Of a stretch of DNA of 64,000 nt, positions 49,260 to 61,131 are shown piece by piece. This DNA comes from DATDFB01 sp036522835 (GTDB taxonomy: Bacteria; Acidobacteriota; Thermoanaerobaculia; Gp7-AA8). Under the pieces are notes generated by a model. It was not told where the DNA came from. It searched no databases and worked only from the letters and a program-made list of their open reading frames with translations. Location of the stretch: NCBI GenBank assembly GCA_036522835.1, contig DATDFB010000211.1, forward strand, positions 26,019 to 90,018. The letters are read 5' to 3'. Each line of letters begins with the position of its first letter. Position 1 is the first letter of the stretch. Position numbers and translations under genes: made by a program.

Positions 49260-51342
49260 GCGCGGCGAGCGATGCCGTGCCGGCGGCGATGGTCGCCACG
49301 AGCACGCCGTAGCCGGGGCCGACCCCGGCCGCCACCAGCGCGGCAACGAGCGAGATGCAAACGAGAAGCATGGGATTGCCGCCATCGCGGTTCGCGGCGA
49401 AGCTGCGCAACGCGCTGACGAAGAAAGCGCCGTAGACCACCATCATCGCCACCCCCGCCAGCACCCCGGCCGCGATCATAACGGGACCGCGTTGTGGGCT
49501 GTCCGAGGTTCCGAACCTCGGCTCCGGCAGCAGGACGAGCGCTTCGCTGGCGCGCGTGAAGCCGGCCTCGGCCCGCGCGCGGAGAAGCGCGGCGCGGGCG
49601 GCGGGCGGGAACCATGGCGGCAGTTGGTCGTCGCGCGCATGGGTGACCGGCCGCCAATGCCGAGGCACGGTCGGCCTCGTGTAGCGCTCGTCGCGGAAGA
49701 AGCGTCCGATGTCAGTGTCGGGGACGCCGTCGCCGAGGCGGTGGCGCACTCCTTCGCCGATCGCGGCGAGCGGCGCGATGGAGTCGCGGCCGAAGCGGCT
49801 CACGCGCAGCGGCGATGCGCCGCCGATCTCGAATGCGAAGCCGGAGCTGAAATAGACGAGAAACGCCGCCGAGATGACGCCGAGCTCCACGAACTGGACG
49901 GTGTACAGCGCGAGCGCCAGCCATCCGGCGGCGCGGCCGATCCACGCGGAGAGCTTCGACTTCGGCCTCTCGACGTGCGGCGTCAGCCGCGACACCGCGG
50001 CGTTGTGCCGGCGCAGCAGCGGAAAGACCGTCGCGCCGAATACCGCGCGTTGCCGGCCGCGCTTCACCCACTCTCCGGCGTTGCGCTGCGTGACGTAGTC
50101 AAAGCAGTCGGTTTCGGCGTTGAACCAATAGAGCGCGTCGGAGGGCACGCGGTAATCGACGATGTCCGCTCCCCGAGGCCAGTGGATGTCGATGAAAATG
50201 CCGAAGAGGGACGAGATCTGCTCGGCGGTGCTCACCTCCGCGCCGGCCATGCCGACGCTGCGCGACACCCGCAGGCGGAGGCGCAGGCTCTCCGACCCGC
50301 CGGGCTCGATCGTGACCCGCTTGCCGCCGCGCAGGATGGAGTTCGTCTCGTGAATCGCCAGCGACTCGCGGTAGCCGATCGTCGCCGGCTGCATCTCCTG
50401 GCCGCGCAGCAGGTAAACGTTCGCGTGGCCGTCGAAGATCACCGCCTCCTCGCGGCCGCGGTTGAACAAGGAGAAAAAGATCGTCAGGTCCCAGGCCGCG
50501 CCGTCGGGCGCGAGCGCATGCTCGACGTGCTCGGTCACGAAAACGAGCGGCGGCGCCTCTTTCGCGGGCACCGTGTCGAAGGCCTCGCCTTCGCCGTCCT
50601 CGCGGCGGACGCGCGAGCCGGGGAACGAGACGTCCGAGAGCACCATCCTGATCGCGACGACCCCTGCGAGCAGGCCGACGGCGGCGCCGAGCATCGAGAC
50701 GGCCGCGATGATCGACTGCAGCCGCCGCCCGGCGACGCGATGCGCTGCGAACATCCCCCCGCCGCCCATGGCGATGCCGACGACCGCCGCCGCGATGAGC
50801 AGGTTGCGGCGCCGCAGAAAGGCCTGCCGTTCCGGATCGCGGCGGATCTCGCGCTCCACGTCCTCGAGCGCCGGCGCGCCGGCGATGCGCGGGGCATCGG
50901 CGAGATCGAGCAGATCCAGCGGCCGCTCGCCGTCCATCTCCGGCGCGCGCTCCCGCCCAACCGCCGCCGCGACCGCGCGCAGCAGCGCCGCGAACTCGCC
51001 GTGCGCGGCATCGCCGTCCCACCTCGTCAGATCGGCCGTCTGCAGATGATTGAACTCGAGCGGAGGCTGCACGCCATCGATGACCGCGGGCACGAGCATG
51101 CCCGCGCGCTCGGCGAAGGCGGCTTCCTTCCGCACCCACTGGGAGTCGATCGAGTGCTTCGACCAGAGCACCACCACGCAGCGCGCGGCGCGGATGGCGG
51201 CGTCGAGCTCCGCGCTCCAGGGCTGCCCGGGATCGATGTCGCGGTCGAACCAGACATCGTGTCCCGCACCGCGCAGCGCCGCCACGACCGTCTCGGCGAG
51301 GTCGCGGTCGGCGCGCGCGTAACTGAGGAAGACGTCCGCCAT
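49234..51342 (-). CDS. TIR-domain membrane protein
   Basis: 702 residues. The N-terminal TIR domain (1-130) starts DVFLSYARADRDLAETVV; the catalytic Glu of NADase-active TIRs is Glu73 in SQWVRKEAAF. A pair of helices follows at about 175-240 (LLIAAAVVGIAMGGGGMFAA; IIAAVSMLGAAVGLLAGVVA), then a ~200-residue soluble beta-rich region with TIFFSLFNRGREEAV, and further helices near 450-480 and at the C-terminus. The TIR should be cytosolic. It might be a membrane-linked NAD-cleaving effector or a scaffold. There is no second defence gene next to it; rho begins 14 bp downstream of its start on the same strand. Confidence 0.85.
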   Translation of the reverse strand: MADVFLSYARADRDLAETVVAALRGAGHDVWFDRDIDPGQPWSAELDAAIRAARCVVVLWSKHSIDSQWVRKEAAFAERAGMLVPAVIDGVQPPLEFNHLQTADLTRWDGDAAHGEFAALLRAVAAAVGRERAPEMDGERPLDLLDLADAPRIAGAPALEDVEREIRRDPERQAFLRRRNLLIAAAVVGIAMGGGGMFAAHRVAGRRLQSIIAAVSMLGAAVGLLAGVVAIRMVLSDVSFPGSRVRREDGEGEAFDTVPAKEAPPLVFVTEHVEHALAPDGAAWDLTIFFSLFNRGREEAVIFDGHANVYLLRGQEMQPATIGYRESLAIHETNSILRGGKRVTIEPGGSESLRLRLRVSRSVGMAGAEVSTAEQISSLFGIFIDIHWPRGADIVDYRVPSDALYWFNAETDCFDYVTQRNAGEWVKRGRQRAVFGATVFPLLRRHNAAVSRLTPHVERPKSKLSAWIGRAAGWLALALYTVQFVELGVISAAFLVYFSSGFAFEIGGASPLRVSRFGRDSIAPLAAIGEGVRHRLGDGVPDTDIGRFFRDERYTRPTVPRHWRPVTHARDDQLPPWFPPAARAALLRARAEAGFTRASEALVLLPEPRFGTSDSPQRGPVMIAAGVLAGVAMMVVYGAFFVSALRSFAANRDGGNPMLLVCISLVAALVAAGVGPGYGVLVATIAAGTASLAALIVHFRFR

Positions 51343-51356
51343 GGGACGAGACCCCT

Positions 51357-52829
<1,473 letters not shown>

Positions 52830-52840
52830 GGTCCCCTCGT

Positions 52841-53419
52841 TCAGAGGCGAGAGGCGATCTCGCGCCTCACCTCATGCACTCCTTTTTTCGTCACTGCAGA
52901 GAACGGGATGAGCTCCTCGGCCCCGATCTGGAGACCGGCGGCGATGCCGGCGCGGCTCCGGGTGAGCTGTGCGTTCGAGAGCTTGTCGCTCTTGGTCAGG
53001 ATCACGCGCTCGTCGATCGCGGCCACGGCTGTCCACTGATGCATCTGCAGGTCGTGCTCGCCCGGCACGCGGCGGGCGTCGATGAGCAGAAACATCAGCC
53101 GCAGCGCGTCGGCGCTTTCGAGATACCCGCGAACCAGCTCGCCCCAGGAGCGCATCATCGTTTTCGGAACTTTCGCGTAGCCGTAACCCGGCAGATCGAC
53201 GATGTGGAACCGGCCGTTCACCAGGTAGAAGTGAATGGCTTGTGTCTTTCCGGGGGTCTGGCTCACGCGCGCCACTGTTTTTCGATTCAGGACGGCGTTG
53301 ATGAGGCTCGACTTCCCGACGTTGCTGCGGCCGACCATCGCGAACTGCGGCCGCTTGTCTGTGGGAAAGTCCTCAGCCTTGTACGCCGCCCGGTAAAACT
53401 CTACCGATCGAATTTCCAA
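52841..53419 (-). CDS. engB: ribosome biogenesis GTPase YihA/YsxC
   Basis: 192 residues from TTG 53419, giving the standard start (LEIRSVEFYRAAYKAEDFP). G1 FAMVGRSNVGKSSLI, G2 region ARVSQTPGKTQAIHFY, G3 DLPGYGYAKVP and G4 TKSDKLS are present. It acts in 50S subunit assembly. A longer in-frame reading to 53578 adds 53 residues of non-family sequence and enters a repeat element, so it is rejected. It lies between lon and rho on the same strand. Confidence 0.93.
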   Translation of the reverse strand: MEIRSVEFYRAAYKAEDFPTDKRPQFAMVGRSNVGKSSLINAVLNRKTVARVSQTPGKTQAIHFYLVNGRFHIVDLPGYGYAKVPKTMMRSWGELVRGYLESADALRLMFLLIDARRVPGEHDLQMHQWTAVAAIDERVILTKSDKLSNAQLTRSRAGIAAGLQIGAEELIPFSAVTKKGVHEVRREIASRL

Positions 53420-53534
53420 TTGTGATTTGTCGTGCTTCGGCGATGCGAAGCGGGTGTGCTTACGCAGAAGAAACTTGAAGTGTCGTGAAAGTAACGGCGT
53501 TGATTGTGCCGATATTCTGAGAGATGTCAACGGA

Positions 53535-53579
53535 GGTGACGGGTCACAGATGACCGGTGACAGACTGTGACCCGTCACC
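53535..53579. repeat. GTGACGGGTCAC inverted repeat downstream of lon
   Basis: Perfect 15-bp arms 53535-53549 and 53565-53579 (GGTGACGGGTCACAG and complement), with further GTGACC words out to 53593, 5 bp from the lon stop. The word set resembles that of 21203-21285. Confidence 0.88.
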
Positions 53580-53597
53580 CGTGACCTGTCACCTGAA

Positions 53598-55991
<2,394 letters not shown>

Positions 55992-56063
55992 AAGGTCAGT
56001 TGGTGAACGTCACTTGCATCGCCAGAAAGTCCCTAACGTCAGGCCAGGGAAAATCAGAAAACT

Positions 56064-56165
56064 AGAATGCGAATGCAGAATGAAGAATGCCGGAGAGCGT
56101 TGGCCAACACCCTCCCGTTTTCTTCCTTCTGCATTCGCATTCTGATTTTCTAAGTTTCCGTGGCC
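56064..56165. repeat. AGAATGCGAATGCAGAA inverted repeat between clpX and lon
   Basis: Perfect 17-bp arms 56064-56080 and 56127-56143; the right flank TTCTAAGTTTCCGTGGCC matches the flank of the element at 15473-15564. It lies about 22 bp after the clpX stop. The rest of the 195-bp gap shows no further structure that I can name. Confidence 0.88.
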
Positions 56166-56186
56166 TAACGCGCCGCTGCGACCACG

Positions 56187-57437
56187 TTATCCCGCTTTGC
56201 GGTACAAGGTGATCGGCTGGCTCCGGTTCTCCACGACCTCGCGGGTGATGACGCACTCGCTGATGGCGTCCTGCGAGGGGATCGTGTACATGATCTCGAG
56301 CATGAGCTCTTCGATGATGATCTTGAGCCCGCGCGCGCCGACGTTGCGCTTGAGCGCCTCCTCGGCGATGGCTTCGAGCGCGTCGTCGGTGAACTTCAGC
56401 GTCACGTTCTCGAAGCCCATGATCGTCTGGTACTGACGGACCAGCGAGTTCTTCGGCTCGCGGAGGATCTCGATGAGAGCGCCCTTGTCGAGCTCGGCCA
56501 GCGTCGCCACGACCGGCAGACGGCCGACGAATTCCGGGATGAGTCCGAACTTGATGAGGTCCTCGGGGTGCACCTGGGCGAGGAGCTCGCCCGTCTTCTT
56601 CTCTTTCTTCGTGGCGATCTTCGCGCCGAAGCCCATCGACGTGGACGACAGCCGCCGCTCGATCACGTTGTCGAGCCCGACGAACGCGCCGCCGCAGATG
56701 AAGAGGATGTTCGTCGTGTCGATCTGGATGAACTCCTGGTGCGGATGCTTGCGCCCGCCCTGCGGGGGAACGTTCGCCACGGTGCCTTCGAGAATCTTCA
56801 GCAGGGCCTGCTGCACGCCCTCGCCGGAGACGTCGCGCGTGATCGATGGGTTGTCGCCCTTGCGGCAGATCTTGTCGACCTCGTCGATGTAGACGATGCC
56901 GCGCTGGGTCTTCTCTTTGTCGTTCCCCGCGGCCTGGTAGAGCTTGAGGATGATGTTCTCGACGTCTTCGCCGACGTACCCCGCCTCGGTGAGCGTCGTG
57001 GCGTCGACGATGGTGAACGGCACCGAGAGCATGCGCGCCAGCGTCTGGGCCAGGAGCGTCTTGCCGGTGCCGGTGGGGCCGATCAGGAGAATGTTCGACT
57101 TCTGCAGCTCGACGTCCTGCCGCGTGTTGCGGGAGTGGTAGTCGATCCGCTTGTAGTGGTTGTAGACGGCCACGGCCAGCTTCTTCTTGGCGCGCTCCTG
57201 GCCGATGACGTAGAGGTCGAGGAATTCCTTGATCTCTTTCGGCTTCGGCAGGTGCCCGGCGCCCTCGAGGGTGCCCGGCTCGTCCTTGCGGTCCTCGGCG
57301 ATGATGTCGAGGCAGATGTCGACGCACTCGTCGCAGATGTAAACGGTGGGGCCGGCGATGAGCTTTTTCACGTCCCGCTGCGACTTGTTGCAGAAGCTGC
57401 AGCGCAAAACGTCGCCGGTGTTCCCCTTCTTCGACAT
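56187..57437 (-). CDS. clpX: ClpX, ATPase subunit of ClpXP
   Basis: 416 residues. N-terminal zinc finger Cys13, Cys16, Cys35, Cys38 (CSFC...CDEC). AAA+ Walker A LLIGPTGTGKTLLAQTLA, Walker B IVYIDEVDKI, pore loop AGYVGEDVE and sensor regions GRLPVVATL are present, plus the ClpP-binding IGF-type loop region. It unfolds substrates for ClpP. It is 88 bp downstream of clpP on the same strand. Confidence 0.98.
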   Translation of the reverse strand: MSKKGNTGDVLRCSFCNKSQRDVKKLIAGPTVYICDECVDICLDIIAEDRKDEPGTLEGAGHLPKPKEIKEFLDLYVIGQERAKKKLAVAVYNHYKRIDYHSRNTRQDVELQKSNILLIGPTGTGKTLLAQTLARMLSVPFTIVDATTLTEAGYVGEDVENIILKLYQAAGNDKEKTQRGIVYIDEVDKICRKGDNPSITRDVSGEGVQQALLKILEGTVANVPPQGGRKHPHQEFIQIDTTNILFICGGAFVGLDNVIERRLSSTSMGFGAKIATKKEKKTGELLAQVHPEDLIKFGLIPEFVGRLPVVATLAELDKGALIEILREPKNSLVRQYQTIMGFENVTLKFTDDALEAIAEEALKRNVGARGLKIIIEELMLEIMYTIPSQDAISECVITREVVENRSQPITLYRKAG

Positions 57438-57525
57438 GTCCGATCGGGTCCTTTTCTGGAGTCTCTCAGGAATTGTTCACCTGAGTTTCGCGCAAGTCAA
57501 CTGACACATCCAGGATGCCATTCCC

Positions 57526-58146
57526 CTAATCGCGCTTGCCGACCAGCGCGAACTGCTCCACGTCGCGCTTGGCGATGACCTGATCGACGAGCCCGTACTC
57601 CACCGCCTCGGCCGCCTGCAGGATGTAATCGCGGTCGGTGTCGCGGTCGATCTTCTCCACCGGCTGCCCGGTGTGATTCGCCAGAATCTGATTCATGCGC
57701 GACTTCATGCGCATGATGTCCTTGGCGTGGATGTCGATCTCCGTGGCCTGCCCGCCCAAGCCGTGCATCAGCGGCTGGTGAATGAGCACGCGCGAGTTCG
57801 GCAGCGCGTAGCGCTTCCCCTTCTTCCCCGCCGCGAGCAGCACCGCCGCCATCGACGCGGCCTGCCCCAGGCAGATCGTCTGGATGTCCGGCTTCACGTA
57901 CTGCATCGTGTCGTAGATGGCCAGGCCCGCGGTGATCGAGCCGCCCGGCGAGTTGATGTAGAGCGAAATGTCCTTCTCGGGGTTCTCCGCCTCGAGGAAG
58001 AGGAACTGGGCGATGATGATGTTCGAGACGGTATCGTCGATCGGCTGGCCGAGGAAGATGACGTTGTCTTTGAGAAGTCGGGAGAAGATGTCGTAGGTCC
58101 GCTCGCCGCGGCTGGTCTGCTCGACGACCCAGGGAATGGTGATCAT
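57526..58146 (-). CDS. clpP: ClpP protease subunit
   Basis: 206 residues, typical. Catalytic Ser98 (GQAASMAAVL), His123 (RVLIHQPLMHG) and Asp near 172 (KIDRDTDRDY). The N-terminus (MITIPWVVEQTSRGERTYDI) begins directly with the processed-like sequence. The start has AAGGAGAGCTCC upstream. It assembles into the tetradecamer that pairs with the ClpX encoded next. Confidence 0.98.
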   Translation of the reverse strand: MITIPWVVEQTSRGERTYDIFSRLLKDNVIFLGQPIDDTVSNIIIAQFLFLEAENPEKDISLYINSPGGSITAGLAIYDTMQYVKPDIQTICLGQAASMAAVLLAAGKKGKRYALPNSRVLIHQPLMHGLGGQATEIDIHAKDIMRMKSRMNQILANHTGQPVEKIDRDTDRDYILQAAEAVEYGLVDQVIAKRDVEQFALVGKRD

Positions 58147-58197
58147 TCGGGAGCTCTCCTTGCGGTCGCTTCAATCGTACCGAACAAAAGCGAATTC

Positions 58198-59475
58198 CTA
58201 CGCGACCTCTCGCGGCTTCGCCCGTTCCAGGACGAAGTCGAGCGCTTTCTCCTGGCCGAGCGACTGCCGCAAGGCCTCGTAACCCCCGTCGTGACGGAGG
58301 CGGTGCTTGACCTCGGCGAAGTCCCGCCCGTTCTCCTGCGCCGCATTCCGGACCTCGCGGTCGATCTCGGGGTCCGCGGCGATGAGGTTCTCCTTCTTGG
58401 CGATCGCCTCCAGGATCAAACCGCGCCGGGCGCGCTTCTCCGCCTCGGGACGCAGCTCCTGGCTCATCTTCTTCCAGTCGACATCCGCCTTCTCGATGTC
58501 GACGCCCTGTGAGACCAGGAAGCGCGCGTAGTTCTGCAGCGACTTCCCGAGCTCCTTGTCGACGAGCGTCTCCGGCACGTCGAAGCGGTGCAGCGCGAGC
58601 AGACGGTCGCCGATCTGCTGGCGCTTGAGGCGCAGAACCTCTTGCTCGCGATGTTTGCGGATGTCGGCGGCGATGGCCTCGCGCATCTGCTCGACCGTTT
58701 CCCATCCGCCCACGCTCTGCGCGAAGGTATCGTCGACCTCGGGCTTCTCCTGGACGCGGATCTCCTTCAGCTCGACTTCGTGGTGCACGGTCTTGCCGCG
58801 GTAGTTCTCGTTCTGCGCGTCGTCGCCGTAGGTGTGGTCGAACTCCGCCTTCTCGCCGGGACGCTTGCCCCGTAGGGCGTCGTGCAGCTCCGGCAGCGGC
58901 GATTCCTCGCCGAGGCGGAAGTGGCCCGAGCGCGGCTCGGGCTCGATCCCTTCGCCGGAGGCCGTGATGTCGATCATGGCGAAGTCGCCGTCCTCGAGAC
59001 CGCGCTCGGTCTCGACGCGGTAGGCGCTGGCCTGCTCGCGGAGACGCTCGATCATCGACTCGACGTCGTGCTCGCTGACCTCGATCTTCGGATCGTCGAT
59101 CTCGATGCCGGTGTAGTCGGCGAGCTCGATGTGCGGCTTGATCTCGAACTCGGCCTTGTACTTGAGTGGCGCCCCTTCGATGTAGGCGTCGATGTGCTCG
59201 AGCCGCGGTTCCCCCACCGGCTCGACGCCCTTCTCCCGCACCGCCTCGGTGAACGTGCGGAAGAGAAGCCGGTTGAGCACCTCGTCCTGAATTTCCTTCG
59301 CAAAGCGATTGCGGATGACGGCGGCCGGGATCTTGCCGGGGCGGAAGCCCGGAATCGTGGCTTCGCGCGCGAACTCCGTCGCCACGAGCCTGGCCTCGTT
59401 TTTCAGCACGTCCGCCGGGATCTCGACTTCGACCAACTTCTTGACGGGGGAAAGATCTTCGTAGTTGAGCAGCAT
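58198..59475 (-). CDS. tig: trigger factor
   Basis: 425 residues. Ribosome-binding N-domain with IPGFRPGKIPAAVIRNRF (GFRxGxxP signature near 44), a PPIase FKBP-like domain in the middle (LEDGDFAMIDITASGEG; KAEFDHTYGDDAQNENYRGK) and a helical C-domain. It is the ribosome-bound chaperone. It lies upstream of clpP by 51 bp, and its start is 11 bp from the tRNA-Leu 3' end. Confidence 0.97.
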   Translation of the reverse strand: MLLNYEDLSPVKKLVEVEIPADVLKNEARLVATEFAREATIPGFRPGKIPAAVIRNRFAKEIQDEVLNRLLFRTFTEAVREKGVEPVGEPRLEHIDAYIEGAPLKYKAEFEIKPHIELADYTGIEIDDPKIEVSEHDVESMIERLREQASAYRVETERGLEDGDFAMIDITASGEGIEPEPRSGHFRLGEESPLPELHDALRGKRPGEKAEFDHTYGDDAQNENYRGKTVHHEVELKEIRVQEKPEVDDTFAQSVGGWETVEQMREAIAADIRKHREQEVLRLKRQQIGDRLLALHRFDVPETLVDKELGKSLQNYARFLVSQGVDIEKADVDWKKMSQELRPEAEKRARRGLILEAIAKKENLIAADPEIDREVRNAAQENGRDFAEVKHRLRHDGGYEALRQSLGQEKALDFVLERAKPREVA

Positions 59476-59486
59476 CGTTCACTCTA

Positions 59487-59573
59487 TGGTGCGAAAGGGG
59501 GGACTCGAACCCCCACGGCCTTTCGGCCAATGGATCCTAAGTCCATCGCGTCTGCCAATTCCGCCACTTTCGC
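59487..59573 (-). tRNA. tRNA-Leu (anticodon UAG)
   Basis: An 87-nt class II tRNA on the minus strand: acceptor GCGAAAG/CTTTCGC, anticodon stem ATGGA/TCCAT with loop CTTAGGA (anticodon TAG), a long variable arm GGCC-GAAA-GGCC, T arm GGGGGTTCGAGTCCCCC, discriminator A and encoded CCA. Reads CUA codons. Confidence 0.96.
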
Positions 59574-59580
59574 GCAACAC

Positions 59581-59603
59581 AAAAAAAGGACCCTGGCGGT
59601 CCT
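59581..59603 (-). terminator. Rho-independent terminator between tRNA-Lys and tRNA-Leu
   Basis: On the minus strand AGGACC-GCCAG-GGTCCT is followed by a run of seven T. It would end transcripts from the tRNA-Lys before tRNA-Leu, so the two tRNAs are at least partly separate units. Confidence 0.85.
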
Positions 59604-59613
59604 CGAAAAAGGT

Positions 59614-59689
59614 TGGTGCCCCCACCAGGACTCGAACCTGGAACCAACAGATTAAGAGTCTGCTGCTCTACCAATTGAGCTATGGAGGC
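59614..59689 (-). tRNA. tRNA-Lys (anticodon CUU)
   Basis: A 76-nt tRNA: acceptor GCCTCCA/TGGGGGC, D arm GCTCAATTGGTAGAGC, anticodon loop CTCTTAA (anticodon CTT), T arm CCAGGTTCGAGTCCTGG, discriminator A and encoded CCA. Reads AAG codons. Confidence 0.97.
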
Positions 59690-59708
59690 AAGGCCCGCTG
59701 TAACGAGC

Positions 59709-59735
59709 CTCCGCGAGCAAACATTTCTCGCGGAG
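59709..59735 (-). promoter_or_regulatory. hairpin just after the tRNA-Lys promoter region
   Basis: CTCCGCGAG-N9-CTCGCGGAG forms a perfect 9-bp stem 20 nt upstream of the mature tRNA-Lys 5' end. It may be part of the tRNA leader or the pgsA terminator; there is no U-tract. Confidence 0.5.
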
Positions 59736-59742
59736 GGCGCGG

Positions 59743-59748
59743 ATTCTA
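59743..59748 (-). promoter_or_regulatory. candidate -10 element of the tRNA-Lys transcript
   Basis: TAGAAT on the minus strand, 54 nt before the mature tRNA end and between it and the pgsA stop. The same hexamer recurs before mprF and other genes. Confidence 0.4.
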
Positions 59749-59768
59749 CGGTCGCGCGCGCGCCACGG

Positions 59769-60335
59769 TCAAGCCGCGGCGGCGAACGCGTCCTCGAGCA
59801 TCCGCTTGGCCCGGCGCATGTAGTCCCAGCCGGAGTAGAGGGTGATGACGAGCGCGATCCGGAACATCAGCTCCGCCAGCCACAGCAGCGACGGTATGAA
59901 GGCGTTCACCCCGATGACGATCCCCAGCGCCGCCGCCTGCAGTACCGTCGAGGTCTTCCCCGCCCACGACGGCGGGAAGCGCTTCACCTGCACCCGCGTC
60001 CACAGCAGGTAGGCGAAGAAGATGATCAGGAAGTCGCGGATGAAGACGGCGAAGGTGAGCCACTCCGGGATGCGCACGAGCGGCACGTTGTCGTAGAGGG
60101 TGTAGAAGAGATAGCCGCAGACGAGCATGGTCTTGTCCGCCGCCGGATCGAGAATCGCGCCGAGGCGCGAGCGCTGGTTGAAGCGCCGCGCGATCATCCC
60201 GTCGAACATGTCGGTGAGCGCGGCGCTCACGAAGAGGATGAAGGCGAGGAGAAAATCGCCGCGCAGGGAGGCGAAGATGAAGACCGGCACCGCGATGAGG
60301 CGGAGGATGGTGAGGACGTTGGGGATGGTGAACAT
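59769..60335 (-). CDS. pgsA: CDP-diacylglycerol-glycerol-3-phosphate 3-phosphatidyltransferase
   Basis: 188 residues, multi-pass membrane enzyme. The CDP-alcohol phosphotransferase signature DG-X2-AR-X8-G-X3-D-X3-D is complete in FDGMIARRFNQRSRLG followed by AILDPAADK. It makes phosphatidylglycerol phosphate, the precursor of the PG that MprF modifies. The start at 60335 is 2 bp from the palindrome at 60337-60404. Confidence 0.95.
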   Translation of the reverse strand: MFTIPNVLTILRLIAVPVFIFASLRGDFLLAFILFVSAALTDMFDGMIARRFNQRSRLGAILDPAADKTMLVCGYLFYTLYDNVPLVRIPEWLTFAVFIRDFLIIFFAYLLWTRVQVKRFPPSWAGKTSTVLQAAALGIVIGVNAFIPSLLWLAELMFRIALVITLYSGWDYMRRAKRMLEDAFAAAA

Positions 60336-60336
60336 T

Positions 60337-60404
60337 GGTTCTTGGTTCTTAGTTCTTAGTTCTTAGTTCTTGGTTTTCAAACTAAGAACTAAGAACCAAG
60401 AACC
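60337..60404. repeat. GGTTCTTAGTTC inverted repeat between the Crp-like gene and pgsA
   Basis: Perfect 24-bp arms 60337-60360 and 60381-60404, made of near-tandem TTCTTAG/TTCTTGG words, around a 20-nt spacer of the same words. It sits 5 bp from the Crp-like stop and 2 bp from the pgsA start. Confidence 0.92.
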
Positions 60405-60408
60405 CCCG

Positions 60409-61092
60409 TCACATCTCCGCTCGGAACTGATCGAGCGCCGACTTCTTGAAATAGATCGTCTTCCCTTCCGAGAGCAGCAGGTTCTGCCGCATCAGGTCGT
60501 GGATCAGCCGTGACACCGTCTCGCGCGAGGTTCCGATCATGTTGGCGATCGACTGGTGCGTGGGGCGCTGCACGGCCACGTAGCCGTTCTCCAGCACCTT
60601 GCCGCTCTGCCGCGCCAGGTCGAGGAAGAAGCGGGCCAGGCGGCCGTAGACGTCCATCGTCGCCAGCGACTCGATGCGGTTCGACGCCGAGCGCAGACGC
60701 CGGGAAAGCTCCGCCAGGATCTTCTTGGTGATGGCGAAGTTCTCGCTCAGGATCTGCAGGAAGTCGCTGCGCCAGATCGTCACCAGGTCGAGCGTTTCCA
60801 TGGCCACGACCGTGGCGGAGCGCGGCTCGTTGTCGAGCAGCGACATCTCGCCGAAGAACTCCCCCGGCCCGATCATCGACAGGATGATCTCCTTCCCCTC
60901 GGGCGAGATCATGGTGATCTTCACGCGCCCTTCGCGGATCAGGCAGAAGACGTCGCCGCTCTCGTCGGCGTGGAAGACGACGTCGTCCTTCGCGTAGCGG
61001 CGCGTCTTCGCCACCGCGGCGATCGCGGCGAGCTCGCGGTCGTCGAGCTCGGCGAAGAGAGCGAATTTTCTGAAAAAGGCCGGCGCCAGCAC
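60409..61092 (-). CDS. Crp/Fnr-family transcriptional regulator
   Basis: 227 residues from GTG 61092. The cyclic-nucleotide-binding barrel (VFHADESGDVFCLIREGRVKI) includes GEFFGEMSLLDNEPRSATV, close to the phosphate-binding cassette of Crp (GE...RSA), so cAMP or cGMP binding is plausible. The HTH is THQSIANMIGTSRETVSRLI. There is no Cys cluster of the Fnr type. TACAAT lies 11 nt before the GTG. An overlapping ATG frame nearby (61105) encodes no family sequence. Divergent from the ParA-like gene with a shared 39-bp promoter. Confidence 0.9.
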   Translation of the reverse strand: MLAPAFFRKFALFAELDDRELAAIAAVAKTRRYAKDDVVFHADESGDVFCLIREGRVKITMISPEGKEIILSMIGPGEFFGEMSLLDNEPRSATVVAMETLDLVTIWRSDFLQILSENFAITKKILAELSRRLRSASNRIESLATMDVYGRLARFFLDLARQSGKVLENGYVAVQRPTHQSIANMIGTSRETVSRLIHDLMRQNLLLSEGKTIYFKKSALDQFRAEM

Positions 61093-61103
61093 GATCGGAA
61101 GCC

Positions 61104-61122
61104 ATTGTAAAGCGAGTACACT
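61104..61122. promoter_or_regulatory. divergent -10 elements of the Crp-like and ParA-like genes
   Basis: Minus strand TACAAT (61104-61109) and plus strand TACACT (61117-61122) lie back to back, 11 and 9 nt from the GTG and TTG starts. The sequence GCGAGTACACTCGC between them is palindromic (GCGAGT-AC-ACTCGC). Confidence 0.45.
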
Positions 61123-61131
61123 CGCCCCCGC

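Noticed and set aside
60389..61105. ATG frame (MASDRAGAGLFQKI...) overlapping the Crp-like gene
   Set aside because: It encodes Arg-rich sequence without domains; the adjacent frame from GTG 61092 carries the full Crp/Fnr fold.
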